In this document: positions 62,583 to 64,000 of the stretch, piece by piece
Numbering within the stretch: position 1 is the stretch's first letter
Layout: every line of letters starts with the position of its first letter
Translations under genes and position numbers: made by a program
Assembly: GCA_964543235.1 (NCBI GenBank)
Contig: CAZIXE010000011.1
Location: forward strand, 1 to 64,000
Length of the DNA: 64,000 nt
Source: JANMMJ01 sp964543235
GTDB lineage: Bacteria > Pseudomonadota > Alphaproteobacteria > Rhizobiales > Aestuariivirgaceae
Direction of reading: 5' to 3'
The notes under the pieces: generated by a model
What the model was told of the DNA's origin: nothing
What the model saw: only the letters and a program-made list of their open reading frames with translations
Databases searched by the model: none

Positions 62583-63319
62583 GGCACGACCGCGCCGGTT
62601 GTCGAGCTGCCGGCAAAATCCACGTCGCCAGCGTGGATGCTATGGGTCGTGCCAGACTCGTCAGTCAAAATCAGAGCGCCATCGGGTCCCAGCCCTTCGA
62701 ATGTGCCCGATAGTTCGCCGACCCTGACGCGTTGACCGAGGCCATGAGCATGCGAGAGCCACGCGCGCCGGATTGCGTCAAACCCAGCACCTTTGTTCCA
62801 GATATCGAGATATTTGCACATTGCCTGCGCCAGGCGGCTTACGAAATCCTCACGGTCCGCTACCCCAAGGGCTGTGACGGGGTAGGTGCCGAGCTGCGGT
62901 GCATGCGCAAGATTGACGCCAATGCCAATCGCTGCACAGCCCGGTTTCGGGGACTCGACCAGTATGCCACAGAATTTGTGACCATCGAGGAGAACATCAT
63001 TCGGCCACTTAATGGCAAGCCGGAGCCCGTCGCGGTAGCTCGCACTGGTGGCGTGAACGGCGAGGGCCGCGACAAAGCTGAGTTCAGTGAGAATCGCGGG
63101 CACTGCGCCTGGCGACAGTAGCAGCGTGATGAAGAGATTACCCGCCTCAGAGACCCACCGGCGCCCCAATCGGCCGCGGCCCTGTGTCTGCTGGTCGGCC
63201 CAGATCCATAGCGGCCCGGCCTCACCAGCCACGGCGCGGCGTTGCGCTTCGGCATTGGTCGAATCAACCATGGGCAAATGGATCAGCCGATGGCCCCTTG
63301 GCAGCTGCACTGTGCTCAA
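62579..63319 (-). CDS. birA: Biotin--[acetyl-CoA-carboxylase] ligase
   Basis: Attaches biotin to carboxylase carrier proteins, including the partner of PccB. The 246-residue product has STNAEAQRRA, the biotin-adenylate motif QGRGRLGRRW (GRGRLG at 47-52), KWPNDVLLDGHKFCGILVE and a C-terminal SH3-like domain. There is no N-terminal DNA-binding domain, so it is ligase only. The TTG start overlaps the nuoN stop (TTGA). Confidence 0.95.
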   Translation of the reverse strand: MSTVQLPRGHRLIHLPMVDSTNAEAQRRAVAGEAGPLWIWADQQTQGRGRLGRRWVSEAGNLFITLLLSPGAVPAILTELSFVAALAVHATSASYRDGLRLAIKWPNDVLLDGHKFCGILVESPKPGCAAIGIGVNLAHAPQLGTYPVTALGVADREDFVSRLAQAMCKYLDIWNKGAGFDAIRRAWLSHAHGLGQRVRVGELSGTFEGLGPDGALILTDESGTTHSIHAGDVDFAGSSTTGAVVP

Positions 63320-64000
63320 AACAGCGAGTTCGCCGCCGCTGACGCCAGTTCCAGGAGCGGCCAGGCAACGACCGCGAAGACCAGTGTAAATGCGCCGGAC
63401 AGCAGTGCGATGGCTCTCACCTCGCTGCTCGCAGGCTCGAACACCGGTGCCGGTTCGTCGAAGTACATGATCTTGACAATGCGGATGTAATAGTAGGCGC
63501 CAACAACACTCGCCAGGACGCCGATCACCGCAAGCGTCGTGAGGTCCGCCTTGATGGCGGCCACGAATACGAAGTACTTGCCGAAAAATCCCGCCAGTGG
63601 CGGAATACCGGCAAGCGAAAACATCAGGATTGCCAGCACCAATGCCAACAGCCGGTCATTGCGGGCCAGTCCGGCGAGATCGCCTATCTGTTCCACCTGG
63701 CGGCCCTGCCGTTTCATGGCAATGACGCAAGCGAACGCACCAAGCGTCATGATGAGATAAGTCATCAAGTATACGACGACACCCCTGACGCCCTCCGGGC
63801 TTCCGGCCGCGAGGCCAACCAGAGCAAAACCCATATGCCCAATCGACGAATAGGCAAGCAGCCGCTTGATATTGCTCTGGCCGATCGCCGCAAATGCGCC
63901 CAACACCATGGAGGCGATGCTGATAAACACCAGAATCTGCTGCCAATCGGGAATAATCGATGGGAACGGTGCCACCATGGCGCGCACGAACAACGCCATG
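63316..64000 (-). CDS. nuoN: NADH-quinone oxidoreductase subunit N (partial, C-terminal part)
   Basis: Antiporter-like proton-pumping membrane subunit of complex I. About 228 codons are visible, the C-terminal half of a protein usually near 480 residues; the 5' part lies beyond base 64000. Features: SNIKRLLAYSSIGHMGFALVGL with the conserved pumping-path lysine region, MTYLIMTLGAFACVI, and FSLAGIPPLAGFFGKYFVFVAAI. It is the end of a nuo operon and is directly coupled to birA. Confidence 0.94.
   Translation of the reverse strand, partial: MALFVRAMVAPFPSIIPDWQQILVFISIASMVLGAFAAIGQSNIKRLLAYSSIGHMGFALVGLAAGSPEGVRGVVVYLMTYLIMTLGAFACVIAMKRQGRQVEQIGDLAGLARNDRLLALVLAILMFSLAGIPPLAGFFGKYFVFVAAIKADLTTLAVIGVLASVVGAYYYIRIVKIMYFDEPAPVFEPASSEVRAIALLSGAFTLVFAVVAWPLLELASAAANSLF

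Overview
This 64 kb window is a stretch of chromosome from a GC-rich alphaproteobacterium. Gene content (BA14K, DUF1344 and DUF2852 proteins, a leucyl/arginyl-transferase next to parC, ATP12-like and NDUFAF-like proteins, RNase J, an EcfG-type promoter) points towards Hyphomicrobiales or a close order. The genus cannot be told from the sequence. Genes are packed tightly, many start on the stop codon of the previous gene (ATGA, GTGA, TTGA, TGATG), and almost everything is core metabolism. I see no rRNA, tRNA, CRISPR array, insertion sequence, phage gene or replication origin. No gap exceeds 300 bases. The largest gaps are 52647-52898, 38472-38712, 8524-8751, 9486-9695 and 23774-23982, and signals in them are listed.

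Layout. 1-6 kb: yajC-secD-secF with two complex I assembly-factor-like genes (Mth938/NDUFAF3 type and squalene-synthase-like/NDUFAF6 type) and a DUF4153 membrane protein. 6-9 kb: trmFO on the opposite strand, then a DUF433/DUF5615 toxin-antitoxin pair, a GFA protein and a DUF1344 protein. 9-19 kb: a small K+ channel, kbl-tdh (threonine to glycine), corA-LprI-cupin, a pseudouridine synthase-HAD-ATP12 chain, pccB and a MgtC/DUF4010 protein. 19-24 kb: DUF2199, rimO, hfq-hflX, mazG. 24-32.5 kb: a long minus-strand run (DUF2147, Sel1-repeat protein, rlpA, D,D-carboxypeptidase, tmk, holB, metG, tatD, metallo-beta-lactamase). 32.6-44.5 kb: a class II aldolase-like gene, then a second minus-strand run (tpiA, ATC-hydrolase-like gene, secG, pyrG, mechanosensitive channel, kdsA, scpA, scpB, dksA, tetR, DUF2852, OmpA lipoprotein). 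44.6-52.1 kb: a plus-strand superoperon ppiD-trpEGDC-moaC-moeA. 52-58.5 kb: BA14K protein, a 3-hydroxyisobutyrate-dehydrogenase-like enzyme, threonine dehydratase, bpt, an EamA transporter and two proteins I cannot name. 58.6-64 kb: parC, RNase J, birA and the C-terminal part of nuoN, which runs off the window.

How the genes connect. The Sec genes (yajC, secD, secF, secG) and ppiD serve export. The two NDUFAF-like proteins, an ATP12-like chaperone and nuoN bear on assembly of complex I and ATP synthase. BirA would biotinylate the partner of PccB. Kbl/Tdh and the threonine dehydratase are two alternative threonine-breakdown routes. KdsA, RlpA, the D,D-carboxypeptidase and OmpA act on the envelope.

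Novelty. Nothing here is a clear new defence or biosynthetic system. The best candidates for undescribed biology are the two unrecognised proteins at 56995-58492 (one looks like a degenerate GNAT fold), the coupling of complex I assembly factors to secDF, a threonine dehydrogenase without its structural-zinc cysteines, and several palindromic or promoter elements.
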